A stretch of DNA of 64,000 bases from Pelagibius sp050330205 (GCA_050330205.1 JBHJOA010000047.1:1-64000); one strand, 5' to 3'; positions 51,040 to 59,911 are shown, counted from the first letter of the stretch. The notes: generated by a model not told the origin, from the sequence alone. A program made the numbers and translations.

Positions 51040-51065
51040 CAGGCGGGCTTGGACCATCCGCCCCG

Positions 51066-51395
51066 TCAGGCCGGCAGGTCGCGATCGAGCGCTTCCAGCG
51101 ATCCCTTGCGGTCGCCCGGCAGCTCGAAGTCGGCCATCGATTCCTCGACGCCGTACTTCAGGCAGTCGCCCGCCGGCACCAGCTTCCAGGCATTGCCCTG
51201 GTAGTCGACCGTCGAGGTGCCGGCACAGGTGGTGCCGGGACCGGCCGCGCAGTCGTTCTGTCCGGCCAGGGAGATGCCGTAGCACTTTTCCTGGGCCTGG
51301 GCGGCGGCGGGAGTGACATTCGCGCCCGCCGAAACGGCCAGCGCCACCGCGCCGGCGATCATCGCGGCACTCATCAGCTTCGTGTTGTCAGCCAT
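51066..51395 (-). CDS. bufA1: BufA1-type bufferin precursor (DUF2282)
   Basis: The 109-residue precursor has a long N-terminal signal peptide (AAMIAGAVALAVSAGANVTP, cleavage near AAAQA) and a mature part with four cysteines at 38, 49, 57 and 78: EKCYGISLAGQNDC, AGPGTTCAGTSTVDYQGNAW and LVPAGDC. This spacing and the YGISLAGQNDCA core are diagnostic of DUF2282. In bufferins the inner cysteines are modified by the DUF692 enzyme and the product binds copper in the periplasm. AAAGGAGG precedes the ATG. Confidence 0.93.
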   Translation of the reverse strand: MADNTKLMSAAMIAGAVALAVSAGANVTPAAAQAQEKCYGISLAGQNDCAAGPGTTCAGTSTVDYQGNAWKLVPAGDCLKYGVEESMADFELPGDRKGSLEALDRDLPA

Positions 51396-51444
51396 AGTCG
51401 TAGCCTCCTTTGGATTTGATTGACCGTTGTGAACCCTTCCGGGC

Positions 51445-51999
51445 TCAGTTCGCGAGCGGCGCCGAGACCGTGTAGGTCCCCTTGTTGTCGTCGATGGCTT
51501 TCCAGCTCTTGGCCGAGGCCGGCTCGGATTCCTTCGCCGGCCACTTGCTCTCCGCCTGGGTCAGGTTGCCGGGAATGTCGCTTTCCCAGAAGCCGACCAC
51601 CGTCGGCGTGATGTTGAGATAGAGCTTGCCGTCGACGATGCGCCAGAGGTTCGGGTTGCCCGGCACCTTGCCGCCCTGGGCGATGCCGTAGGCGCAGTGA
51701 CCGTCGTAGGCCGGCGTGTACTTCGCCGGATCGGCGAGGAACTTTTCGCGGTTGGCTTCCGAGGCGAAGGCCCAGGTGGCGCCGTTGTGGTCGGTGGTGA
51801 TGCTCGCTTTGCCGGGCACCGCTGCCGGCTGCCGCTCGCCGAGCGGGGCCTGGGTCAGATCGAAGTAGGCGACCGGATCGTAGCCGCCGACGGCGAAGCC
51901 GCTTTCGTCGACGTACTGCTCGCCGGCCTGGGCGCCGGTCAGCATCGCCAGCGACGCCATCACCGACAGCGCCGATGCCAAGAGAACCTTGCGTGTCAT
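51445..51999 (-). CDS. Periplasmic YHS-domain protein
   Basis: The 184-residue protein has a signal peptide (VLLASALSVMASLAMLTGAQ, cleavage near AGEQY) and a YHS domain: GGYDPVAYF, ATWAFASEANREKFLADP and YTPAYDGHCAYGIAQGG. YHS domains often accompany metal transport. It ends 49 bp upstream of bufA1 on the same strand and could lead the operon. GAGGGG lies upstream of the ATG. A metal role is inferred. Confidence 0.88.
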   Translation of the reverse strand: MTRKVLLASALSVMASLAMLTGAQAGEQYVDESGFAVGGYDPVAYFDLTQAPLGERQPAAVPGKASITTDHNGATWAFASEANREKFLADPAKYTPAYDGHCAYGIAQGGKVPGNPNLWRIVDGKLYLNITPTVVGFWESDIPGNLTQAESKWPAKESEPASAKSWKAIDDNKGTYTVSAPLAN

Positions 52000-52123
52000 G
52001 GGAGGACCCCTCAAATCTCCTGTTACCCAAATCCCGTTCAAGGGACGCAGGCCATCGCCTGCCTGGGTTAGAGATATTTCCAGGACCCCATCGCGATCAA
52101 ATCACGTCGCTACACTAAAATGT

Positions 52124-52190
52124 GACGCCCCGAGAGCACGCCGGCCGAGAGCTCGCCAGCCGGGAGCGTGCCGGCCGCGAGCGCGCCGGT
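52124..52190. repeat. 15-bp tandem repeat between YHS gene and threonine dehydratase
   Basis: Four imperfect 15-bp units end here in sequence: CGCCGGCCGAGAGCT, CGCCAGCCGGGAGCG and TGCCGGCCGCGAGCG are consecutive (52139-52183), preceded by a more divergent unit and followed by a partial one that reaches the dehydratase stop codon. It is non-coding. Confidence 0.7.
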
Positions 52191-53137
52191 CAGCCGAAAT
52201 TCACCGCCGTGGTGTTGGCCCCGCAGAGCAGCACCGCAACCCTTTCATCCGGCGCCGGCCGATACCGCCCCGACAGCAGGGCCGCCATGGCGGCGGCGCC
52301 GCCGGGCTCGACCACCACCCGCAGGCCATCCCAGAGGGCCTGCTGGGCGGCACGGATATCGTCGTCGCTCACCAGGACCGAACGCTCGACGTAGGCCTGG
52401 GCAAGCGGGAACATGAGACGTCCCACCCGGCGCGGCGCAAGGGAGTCGGCGGCGATGCCCTCGGCAGGGGCATCCACCGGCTCACCCGCCGCAAGCGCCC
52501 TGTGGAGCGTCGGCGCGCCCTCCGGCTCCACCGCGACGATGCGGATGCGGCCGGCGAACCAGGCGGCGATGCCGCCGATCAGGCCGCCGCCGCCGGTCGC
52601 CACCAGCAGGGTGTCGCAGGCCGGCAGGTCGGCCTCGATCTCCAGCCCCACCGTGCCCTGGCCGAGCAGGGTCTCCGGCTGGTCGAAGGCGTGAACCGGC
52701 AGGGCGCCGGTTTCCTCGACGAAGGTCTCGCTGGCAGCCAGGGCGTCGGCGTAGCGCTCGCCGCCCACCACCAGCTTCGCGCCATAGCTTTCGATGCGCC
52801 CGGCCTTGGCGGGCGAGGTGACGCTCGGCAGGAAGATCGTCGCGAGGACGCCGAGCTTCATCGCCGCGTAGGCGACGGCGGCCCCGTGATTACCGCCCGA
52901 GGCGGCGACCACTCCGGCTTCCGGCACCGGGCGGGTCAGCAGGTTGGCGAAGGCGCCGCGCGCCTTGAAGGAACCGGAATGCTGCAGGAACTCGAGCTTG
53001 AGGTCGACCGGCCACGGCGCGCATCCGAAGTCGGCGAGGTCGGCGGCCAGCACCGGCGTGCGCCTGATATAGGGCCGGATCCGCTGCTCGGTCTCGGCAA
53101 TTTGCTCGCGGTCGATGACTCTCTCGTCAACCGTCAC
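52190..53137 (-). CDS. Threonine/serine ammonia-lyase (PLP)
   Basis: The 315-residue enzyme deaminates threonine (or serine) to a 2-oxo acid. The PLP lysine is in HSGSFKARGAF, the phosphate loop is VATGGGGLIGG, and ASGGNHGAAVAYAA is typical of the fold-type II family. It lacks a C-terminal ACT domain, so it is the catabolic or short type. The GTG start at 53137 overlaps the chaC stop (GTGA) and GGAGGAGA is just upstream. Ornithine cyclodeaminase-like or racemase activities cannot be excluded. Confidence 0.88.
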   Translation of the reverse strand: MTVDERVIDREQIAETEQRIRPYIRRTPVLAADLADFGCAPWPVDLKLEFLQHSGSFKARGAFANLLTRPVPEAGVVAASGGNHGAAVAYAAMKLGVLATIFLPSVTSPAKAGRIESYGAKLVVGGERYADALAASETFVEETGALPVHAFDQPETLLGQGTVGLEIEADLPACDTLLVATGGGGLIGGIAAWFAGRIRIVAVEPEGAPTLHRALAAGEPVDAPAEGIAADSLAPRRVGRLMFPLAQAYVERSVLVSDDDIRAAQQALWDGLRVVVEPGGAAAMAALLSGRYRPAPDERVAVLLCGANTTAVNFG

Positions 53138-53802
53138 GTCACGTCTCCTCCGTCGCGGAGACGCTCGGCCTCCTGCAGCAGGCGCTCCAGGGCCCGGTCG
53201 CGCAGGCCGAGGGCGCGCAGGTGATGCACGGTGTTCGTCAGGTACTCCAGGCAATGCCCGCGGTGGCCGCGTCCCTGCAGGATCAGCGCCACCATGGCAT
53301 CGTGGTCGAGCCGCCCGGCATACTGCCGATGGCCGCGGTCGACGACGAAGGTGATGGCGCGCAGCGGGCCCTCCCTCGACTCCGCCCGGCGCCAGGACGG
53401 ATGGTAGACGCCGGTGATCATCTCGCGGTCGTAGAGATAGTCGAGCACCTCCTCGCCCTCGGCCGCCGGCACGCGAAACGCCATGCCGTGGCAGGAACCG
53501 CCGCGATCCAGGCCGAGTACCAGGCCCGGCGCCTGCGGCGTGCCGCGATAGCGGTGCGAATAGACGCAAAAGCTGCGGTGCAGCCCGCGCAGGCGGGCCT
53601 GGCGAACCTCGACATGCGGGAAGCCCGGATGCCACATCAGCGAGCCGTAGCCGAACACCCAGAAATCCTCGCCCTCCGGCAGCGCGAGGCGGCGCGCCGC
53701 CCGCTCCTCCGGCGAGAGGTACTCCAGGTCGTCCAGGTCCGGCTTGCTCGGCGATGGCATCGGCTTCGCGGTTTCCGAGGTGTCTGCGGCGTCGGGCCAC
53801 AT
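53134..53802 (-). CDS. chaC: Glutathione-specific gamma-glutamylcyclotransferase ChaC
   Basis: The 222-residue protein splits glutathione to 5-oxoproline and Cys-Gly. The substrate loop is VFGYGSLMWHPGF, then RSFCVYSHRYRGT, and the acid is in YLYDREMITGVY. Its start is uncertain: ATG at 53802 or 53760. It overlaps the ammonia-lyase by 4 bp, so the two are translationally coupled. Divergent from the DUF2125 gene. Confidence 0.9.
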   Translation of the reverse strand: MWPDAADTSETAKPMPSPSKPDLDDLEYLSPEERAARRLALPEGEDFWVFGYGSLMWHPGFPHVEVRQARLRGLHRSFCVYSHRYRGTPQAPGLVLGLDRGGSCHGMAFRVPAAEGEEVLDYLYDREMITGVYHPSWRRAESREGPLRAITFVVDRGHRQYAGRLDHDAMVALILQGRGHRGHCLEYLTNTVHHLRALGLRDRALERLLQEAERLRDGGDVT

Positions 53803-53894
53803 GTTAGGGGCCGGGCCCGGCGATGCAAGCCGGGGCCGGCACGGGCACCGCGGCGCCGAAATCGGGGCTGCAAGGAGGGGCCGCGGCACCTATC

Positions 53895-54926
53895 ATGCCG
53901 GCCATGCGCCCACACCGCCTGGCCGTCGCCGCGACCCTCGCCCTGCTGCTGCTGTCCGCCGCGGTCACTGGGTCTTGGCTCTGGGCGCGCCAGGCCCTCG
54001 ACGACGGCATCGCCCGCTGGCGGGCCGAGCAGATCGAACGCGGCTATGCCGTCGACTATAGCGGGCCCGAGTTCGGCGGCTTTCCCTTCGCCCTCTCCGT
54101 CAACTTCGGCGACCCGCGGGTCACCACGCCCCAGGGCCTCACCTGGCAGGGGCCGCCGATCTTCGGCGAGGCCAGGCTGTGGGATCCGCTGACCATCGAT
54201 CTGCGCTATCCCGGCCTGCACCGCCTGAGGCTGGCCGAAGACGGCGAGACGCGGGCGGTCGACATCACCGCCGAATCGGCCAGCGGCCGCGTGGTGCTGC
54301 AGGGCGACGGCAGAGTGGAGAGCGCCAGCGTCGACCTCGGCGACCTGCGGCTGAGCGGCTCCGAACTGGAAGCGGTAAGCCTCGCGCGGCTGACCGCCCG
54401 GCTGGGGCCACTGCGCGCCGGCGACGGCGAGATTCTGGAGGAACTCGACCTGGTCGGCGAGGCGCTGGCCGTGCAATTGCCGGCGGGGCGCGGCGGCCTG
54501 CTGGGCGACGAGGTGGCGCGACTTTCCTTCGACTCGACCCTCATCGGCGGCATTCCGCCGGGCCGCCCGGAACGGGCCCTGCCGGCCTGGCGCGACCGCG
54601 GCGGACGCTGGCGGTTCCATCGCCTGGCCGCCGTCTGGGGGCCGCTCGACCTGCAGGCCTCCGGGCGCCTGGAGCTCGACCAGGCGATGCGCCCAGCCGG
54701 ACTTTTCGAAACCGAGCTGAAGGGCGCTTCGGTCATCATCGACCGCCTGATCGCCGCCGGAAACATCAAGCCCGAGGCGGCGCTGGCCGCGAAGCTGGCG
54801 GTAGCCGCCATGGGCCGGCCCGACAGCGTCACCGGCGAGACCGTGCTGGCGGCGCCGATCAGCCTTCGCGAGGGGATGCTGTTTCTGGGGCCGATCCCTT
54901 TAATCCCGATCGCTCCGGTTCTCTAG
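53895..54926 (+). CDS. DUF2125 periplasmic protein
   Basis: The 343-residue protein has an N-terminal helix (LAVAATLALLLLSAAVTGSW) and a DUF2125 body: DGIARWRAEQIERGYAVDYS, FGGFPFALSVNFGDPRV. These proteins are found in alphaproteobacteria and are of unknown function; the beta-rich fold is AsmA-like. The last 68 bp overlap the convergent tyrA end. Its start could also be the ATG at 53904. Confidence 0.85.
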   Translation: MPAMRPHRLAVAATLALLLLSAAVTGSWLWARQALDDGIARWRAEQIERGYAVDYSGPEFGGFPFALSVNFGDPRVTTPQGLTWQGPPIFGEARLWDPLTIDLRYPGLHRLRLAEDGETRAVDITAESASGRVVLQGDGRVESASVDLGDLRLSGSELEAVSLARLTARLGPLRAGDGEILEELDLVGEALAVQLPAGRGGLLGDEVARLSFDSTLIGGIPPGRPERALPAWRDRGGRWRFHRLAAVWGPLDLQASGRLELDQAMRPAGLFETELKGASVIIDRLIAAGNIKPEAALAAKLAVAAMGRPDSVTGETVLAAPISLREGMLFLGPIPLIPIAPVL

Positions 54927-55833
54927 CGTCGAAGGATCCGGCCTGATGGGCCTCGATGACGCCGCGGCGGATCTCGCGCGTGCGGTGGAAGAGGTCTTCC
55001 AGCACGTCGCCCTCGCCCCAACGGATCGCCCGCTGCAGCGCCGTCAGGTCTTCGGAGAAGCGCTGCAGCATCTCCAGCACCGACTCGCGGTTGTTGAGGA
55101 AGACGTCGCGCCACATGACGGGGTCGGAGCCGGCGATGCGGGTGAAATCGCGGAAGCCGCCGGCGGAGAACTTCACCACCTCGGCGCGCGTGCTTTCCTC
55201 CAGGTCGATGGCCGTACCGACGATGGTGTAGGCGATGAGGTGCGGCAGGTGCGAGGTGATGGCCAGCACCTTGTCGTGGTGGCCGGCGTCCATGACGGCG
55301 ACGGTGGAGCCGCAGCGCTCCCAGAAGATCCGCAGCTTCTCGACCGCGGCGTCCGGGGTGCCGGGCACCGGCGTCAGGATGCACCAGCGCTGTTCGAAGA
55401 GATCGCCGAAGCCGGCTTCCGGCCCCGAGTGTTCCGTTCCCGCGATGGGATGGCCGGGAATGAATTCGACGCCGTCCGGCAGGCAGGGACCGATGTCGCG
55501 AACCACCGCCTGCTTCACCGAACCGACGTCGGTGACGATGGCGCCGCGGGCGATATGCGGCCCCGCCGCGGCGGCGAGCGCGGCATTGGCGCCGACCGGC
55601 GCGCAGAAGATCACCAGGTCGGCCCCCTTCACCGCCTCGGCGGGATCGCCGTGCAGCGAGTCGGCAAAGCCCAGCCGCTCGATGGTGTCGCGGGTCTCCT
55701 CGCGGCGGGAGTAGGCGGCGACATGGCCGGCAAGGCCGCGGGCGCGGATCGCCCAGGCCAGCGACGACCCGATCAGGCCGGCGCCCAACAGCGCCACCCG
55801 GTCGAACATCAGGCGGTTGTCGGGGACGCTCAT
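54859..55833 (-). CDS. tyrA: Prephenate/arogenate dehydrogenase
   Basis: The 324-residue enzyme oxidatively decarboxylates prephenate or arogenate on the way to tyrosine. The NAD motif is VALLGAGLIGSSLAWAIRAR, then DLVIFCAPVGANA, TDVGSVKQAVV and the substrate-site stretch IPGHPIAGTEHSGPEAG. The hisC stop overlaps its start (ATGA). The last 68 bp overlap the DUF2125 gene on the other strand. Confidence 0.94.
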   Translation of the reverse strand: MSVPDNRLMFDRVALLGAGLIGSSLAWAIRARGLAGHVAAYSRREETRDTIERLGFADSLHGDPAEAVKGADLVIFCAPVGANAALAAAAGPHIARGAIVTDVGSVKQAVVRDIGPCLPDGVEFIPGHPIAGTEHSGPEAGFGDLFEQRWCILTPVPGTPDAAVEKLRIFWERCGSTVAVMDAGHHDKVLAITSHLPHLIAYTIVGTAIDLEESTRAEVVKFSAGGFRDFTRIAGSDPVMWRDVFLNNRESVLEMLQRFSEDLTALQRAIRWGEGDVLEDLFHRTREIRRGVIEAHQAGSFDAREPERSGLKGSAPETASPREG

Positions 55834-56912
55834 CGCAGCGCCTCGGCCAGGGCCTCCACCGTGGCCCGCATGTCTTCCCCGGTGCCGATGGTGACCCGCA
55901 GGCAGTCCGGCAGGCCGTAGCCGGTCATGCCGCGCAGCAGGATACCCTGCCGCTTGGTCGCGGCCAGCACGGCCTCGGCCTGGGCGGCGCCGCCGGGAAA
56001 GCGCAGCAGCACGAAGTTGCCGACGCTGGGCAGCGCCTCGATGCCGGCCCGGGTCGCGGCCTCGCTGAACCAGACCAGCCACTTGGCATTGTGCGCGGCC
56101 GAGCGGGTGACGTGATCGCGATCGCGCACGGCGGCGGCACCGGCGGCCTGCGCCGCCTGGCTGACGTTGAAGGGCCCGCGTACGCGGTTCAGCACATCCA
56201 CCACCGCCGGCGGGCAGTAGGCCCAGCCGAGCCGCAGCGCGGCAAGTCCATGGATCTTGGAGAAGGTGCGCAGCATGACGATGTTGTCCGCCGCCTCCAC
56301 CAGGGCCGCGGCCTGGGGATAATCTGGCGCCGAGACGTATTCGGCATAGGCCGCGTCGATCACCAGCAGCACGTGGTCCGGCAGGCCGTTGTGCAGGCGC
56401 CGAAGCTCGGCCTCCGAGAGATAGCTGCCGGTCGGATTGTTCGGATTGGCGATGAACAGCAGGCGCGTCCGGTCGGTGACGCGCGCCAGCAGTCCGTCGA
56501 CGTCGGCGGTCAGGTTGGCCTCGGGTGCCGCCACCGGCGTCGCCCCGGCGGTCCTGGCCGAGATCGGGTACATGAGGAATCCGTGCTCGCTGTAGAGCAC
56601 TTCGTCGCCGGGACCGGCATAGGCGCGCACCAGCAGGCCGATCAGCTCGTCCGAGCCGGCGCCGCAGACGATGCGCCCGGCGTCCAGGGACTCGCAGTCG
56701 GCAATGGCGCGGCGCAGTTCCGTGGCGCCGCCGTCGGGATAGCGGTGCAACTGGGTCTTCTCCGCCTCGTAGGCGGCGATGGCCTGCGAACTCGGGCCCA
56801 GCGGGTTCTCGTTGGAAGCCAGGCGGATGACGCGGTTGACGCCGGCCGCCTTCGACTCGCCGCCGACGTAGGGCGCGACCTTGAGGATGCCGGGGCGCGG
56901 CTGCAAGGTCAT
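55830..56912 (-). CDS. hisC: Histidinol-phosphate/aromatic aminotransferase
   Basis: The 360-residue PLP enzyme is a fold-type I aminotransferase. SNENPLGPSSQAI opens the domain, IANPNNPTGSYLSEAEL holds the cofactor contact, and the lysine is in LRTFSKIHGLAALRLGW. Between chorismate mutase and tyrA, and overlapping both by 4 bp, it may transaminate prephenate or phenylpyruvate as well as act in histidine synthesis. It is the middle gene of the aromatic operon. Confidence 0.93.
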   Translation of the reverse strand: MTLQPRPGILKVAPYVGGESKAAGVNRVIRLASNENPLGPSSQAIAAYEAEKTQLHRYPDGGATELRRAIADCESLDAGRIVCGAGSDELIGLLVRAYAGPGDEVLYSEHGFLMYPISARTAGATPVAAPEANLTADVDGLLARVTDRTRLLFIANPNNPTGSYLSEAELRRLHNGLPDHVLLVIDAAYAEYVSAPDYPQAAALVEAADNIVMLRTFSKIHGLAALRLGWAYCPPAVVDVLNRVRGPFNVSQAAQAAGAAAVRDRDHVTRSAAHNAKWLVWFSEAATRAGIEALPSVGNFVLLRFPGGAAQAEAVLAATKRQGILLRGMTGYGLPDCLRVTIGTGEDMRATVEALAEALR

Positions 56913-57787
56913 GACGCGGCCCGCAGGTTGGTGGCGAGGTCGGCCGCGGTCAGCGGCACCGCGAAGGAACCGACCGACCAGGCCTGCTTCACGCTATCCG
57001 CTTCGTCCAGCAGGGCGGCGATGCGCGGATCGTCGGCGGCCAGGAAACCCTCGACCTCGACCAGGTGCAGCGTGCGATCCGGCGAGTCGACCCAGGCCTG
57101 GATGTCGTGGACCACGAAGCCGGCCTCCGACAGCAAGGTCTTCAGGGCGCCGCGCGACACCGCTTCGTCGAGTTCGACGATGAGGTAGCCGCGGTCGTCG
57201 CCGCTTTCCTCCGGCTCGGCCAGCGAAACCACCACGGCCTGCGGCGAGTCGCCGCGCCCGCCGTCGAGCGGCGCGAAGGGCAGGCGGGCGATGACTTTCG
57301 GGGTCGCCTTGCCGTGGCGCGCGAGGCGCGGCCACCAGGGAGTGCCGCGATCGGCCTCCGGCAACGGCAGCACACCGATGTTGGCCTTGCCGCTGGAGAC
57401 CGCGCGCAGCACGCCCATCTCCGACTCGAAACGGGTGATCGGGGTCAGCGACCCGAAGTGGTCGCGGGTCAGGGTGGCCAGATCGGGTCCCTCAGCCGGG
57501 GCGTAGGCGGCCGCCGCGAAAGGTCCCTGCAGACGGGTGAAGACGGAGATGATCTCGCGCCAGATGCGGGTCACCACCGGTTTCGGAAAGGGGCCCTGGT
57601 GGCGCGCCACCAGGCGGCGCAGCACCCTTGCCTCGCGCCCGGGCCGCATGAAGACTGCGCCCTGGCCCTTGGCACGGCCGATCTGTCGCGCCAGCTCGGT
57701 GCGGCGCATCAGCAGATCGTGGATCGCATTGTCGATTTCGTCGATTTGACGACGCAAATCGTCCAGGGATGGTGTGTTGTCCGACAT
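56909..57787 (-). CDS. Chorismate mutase with prephenate-dehydratase-like C-terminus
   Basis: The 292-residue protein has an AroQ chorismate mutase domain (about 5-90): LDDLRRQIDEIDNAIHDLLM, RRTELARQIGRAKG. The rest looks like a shortened prephenate dehydratase-type binding domain (FGSLTPITRFESEMGVLRAV, then GKANIGVLPLPEADRG) and an ACT-like end (GALKTLLSEAGFVVHDIQ). The dehydratase TRF catalytic motif and the regulatory ESRP are not seen. It heads the operon with hisC and tyrA. Confidence 0.85.
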   Translation of the reverse strand: MSDNTPSLDDLRRQIDEIDNAIHDLLMRRTELARQIGRAKGQGAVFMRPGREARVLRRLVARHQGPFPKPVVTRIWREIISVFTRLQGPFAAAAYAPAEGPDLATLTRDHFGSLTPITRFESEMGVLRAVSSGKANIGVLPLPEADRGTPWWPRLARHGKATPKVIARLPFAPLDGGRGDSPQAVVVSLAEPEESGDDRGYLIVELDEAVSRGALKTLLSEAGFVVHDIQAWVDSPDRTLHLVEVEGFLAADDPRIAALLDEADSVKQAWSVGSFAVPLTAADLATNLRAAS

Positions 57788-57940
57788 TTGGCCCCGATAC
57801 CTGCAGGCAAGGCGGAGCTACTGATAGTCGCTGAACCGGGCAAAATCAAAGAAAACCTGATGTTCCGCCAAGCCGGCGGCCGGCCCGGAAGCGGCCGCGC
57901 CGGGCCCCCGGACCGGGCGCAGATCGGGGCCAAGAAAGCG

Positions 57941-57970
57941 TTGACAGGCCGGGTCCCGGCTCCCTAGCTA
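57941..57970 (+). promoter_or_regulatory. Sigma-70-type promoter of metXW
   Basis: TTGACA (57941-57946), an 18-bp spacer and TAGCTA (57965-57970) lie in the 244-bp divergent gap before metX. The leader would be about 55 bases and contains CCGCC...GGCGG (57985-57998). I found no SAM-II riboswitch pattern here. Confidence 0.5.
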
Positions 57971-58031
57971 ATGGGCCCGCCGGACCGCCCGAAGGCGGCC
58001 CCGGAGGCGCAGATGGTTAAGGACTGAGCCC

Positions 58032-59225
58032 ATGGTGATGGACCGCCCGAGGACGGTCGCGAACGATCCGCAGCAGGCGGAAGTGCAGCGTGGCCCGACC
58101 ATGGAGTTCGGCCGCGACACTCCCCTTATGCTCGATTGCGGCGTCGCCCTCGGCCCCTTCACCCTGGCCTACCAGACTTACGGCCAGCTGAACGCCGAGC
58201 GGTCGAACGCCATCCTCGTCTGCCACGCGCTGACCGGCGACCAGTACATGGCCGGCATCCACCCGGTCACCGGCAAGCCCGGCTGGTGGAGCGAGATGGT
58301 CGGGCCCGGCCTGCCGCTCGATACCTCGCGCTACTTCGTCCTCTGCGTGAACGTGCTGGGCGGCTGCATGGGCACGACGGGCCCCAAGTCGATCAATCCG
58401 GCCAGCGGCGAGCCCTGGGCGCTCGACTTCCCTGTCATCACCGTCGCCGACATGGTGCGCGCGCAGAAGCTGCTGATCGACCACCTGGGGATCGACAAGC
58501 TGTTCTGCGTCATCGGCGGCTCGATGGGCGGCATGCAGGTGCTGGAGTGGGCGGCCAAGTATCCGGACAAGGTCTTCGCCGCGGTGCCGATCGCCACAGC
58601 GGCGCGCCACACGGCCCAGAACATCGCCTTTCACGAGGTCGGCCGCCAGGCGATCATGGCCGACCTCGACTGGTGCGGCGGGCGTTACCTTTCCGAGGGC
58701 AAGAATCCCGACCGCGGCCTCGCCGTGGCGCGCATGACGGCGCACATCACCTATCTTTCGGAGCCGGCGCTGCACCGCAAGTTCGGCCGCCGCCTGCAGG
58801 ACCGCCACTCACTGACCTTCGGCTTCGACGCCGACTTCCAGGTGGAGAGCTACCTGCGCCACCAGGGCGCCAGCTTCGTCCAGCGCTTCGACGCCAACTC
58901 CTATCTCTACATCACCCGGGCGATGGACTACTTCGACCTGGCGCTGGAGCACGGCGGCAAGCTGGCCAATGCCTTCCGCGACACGCCGGTGCGCTTCTGC
59001 GTCATCTCCTTCACCAGCGACTGGCTGTTTCCGACCTCGGAGAACCGCGACATCGTCCACGCGCTGAACGCCTGCGCCGCCGACGTGAGTTTCGTGGAGA
59101 TCGCCAGCGACGCCGGCCACGACGCCTTCCTGCTGGACGAGCCCGAATTCCGCGGAACCCTGGCCGGCTTCATCGCCGGCTGCGCCGAGCACCGCGGGCT
59201 CAATGGGAGGCCAAACGGCCGATGA
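58032..59225 (+). CDS. metX: Homoserine O-acetyltransferase
   Basis: The 397-residue alpha/beta-hydrolase-fold enzyme acetylates homoserine for methionine synthesis. Nucleophile Ser is in VIGGSMGGMQVLEW, the acid is in FTSDWLFPT, and the histidine is in DAGHDAFLLD. AAGGA precedes the ATG at 58032. The stop overlaps the metW start (ATGA). Confidence 0.95.
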   Translation: MVMDRPRTVANDPQQAEVQRGPTMEFGRDTPLMLDCGVALGPFTLAYQTYGQLNAERSNAILVCHALTGDQYMAGIHPVTGKPGWWSEMVGPGLPLDTSRYFVLCVNVLGGCMGTTGPKSINPASGEPWALDFPVITVADMVRAQKLLIDHLGIDKLFCVIGGSMGGMQVLEWAAKYPDKVFAAVPIATAARHTAQNIAFHEVGRQAIMADLDWCGGRYLSEGKNPDRGLAVARMTAHITYLSEPALHRKFGRRLQDRHSLTFGFDADFQVESYLRHQGASFVQRFDANSYLYITRAMDYFDLALEHGGKLANAFRDTPVRFCVISFTSDWLFPTSENRDIVHALNACAADVSFVEIASDAGHDAFLLDEPEFRGTLAGFIAGCAEHRGLNGRPNGR

Positions 59226-59887
59226 CCGCATTCGACGCCCCTGCCGCCGCGGCTGCGCCCGCCGCAAGCGCCCAGGGCGAGCGCGCGGCGCTGCGCCCCG
59301 ACCTGGCGCTCATCGCCGAGATGGTGAAGCCGGGCGCCCGGGTGCTCGACATCGGCTGCAGCGACGGCGCCCTGCTGGAATACCTGGCGCGTGCCCGCGG
59401 CGCCACGGCGCGTGGCATGGAACTGTCGCAGAAGAACGTGAACGCCTGCGTGGCGCGCGGACTTTCGGTCATCCAGGGCGACGCCGACACCGACCTGGTC
59501 GAATACCCCTCCGAAGCTTTCGACTACGCGATCCTCAGCCTCACCCTGCAGGCGACCCGCGACCCGCGCCGGGTGCTGGAGCAGATGGTGCGCATCGGGC
59601 GCCACGCTATCGTCTCGCTTCCGAACTTCGGCCACTGGCGGGTGCGCCTGCACCTGCTGTTGCACGGCACCATGCCGGTTACCGAGGCGCTGCCGGAGCG
59701 CTGGTACGAGACTCCGAACATTCACCTCTGCACGGTGAAAGACTTCACCGCACTGTGCCACGACTGCGGCATCGAGATCGAAGAGGCGCTGGTACTGAAC
59801 GACCGCCAGAGCCGCGCCAGCCTCAACACGCCGCACCTGGCAAACCTGTTCGGCCAGAAGGCGATCTTCCGGCTGCGCAAGGACTGA
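59222..59887 (+). CDS. metW: Methionine biosynthesis protein MetW
   Basis: The 221-residue protein is a SAM-dependent methyltransferase-fold partner of MetX. Features include VLDIGCSDGALLEYLARARG (motif I), ARGMELSQKNVNACVARGL and SLPNFGHWRVRLHLLLHGTM, then PERWYETPNIHLCT. In proteobacteria MetW is needed for MetX activity. The first 25 or so residues are an Ala-rich extension. Confidence 0.95.
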   Translation: MTAFDAPAAAAAPAASAQGERAALRPDLALIAEMVKPGARVLDIGCSDGALLEYLARARGATARGMELSQKNVNACVARGLSVIQGDADTDLVEYPSEAFDYAILSLTLQATRDPRRVLEQMVRIGRHAIVSLPNFGHWRVRLHLLLHGTMPVTEALPERWYETPNIHLCTVKDFTALCHDCGIEIEEALVLNDRQSRASLNTPHLANLFGQKAIFRLRKD

Positions 59888-59911
59888 CGGGCGCCGGAAA
59901 GCGCCACCGCA

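Noticed and set aside
57788..58031. SAM-II riboswitch before metX
   Set aside because: The gap has a good promoter and a small hairpin, but I could not find the two pseudoknot-forming helices or the conserved loop of SAM-II.
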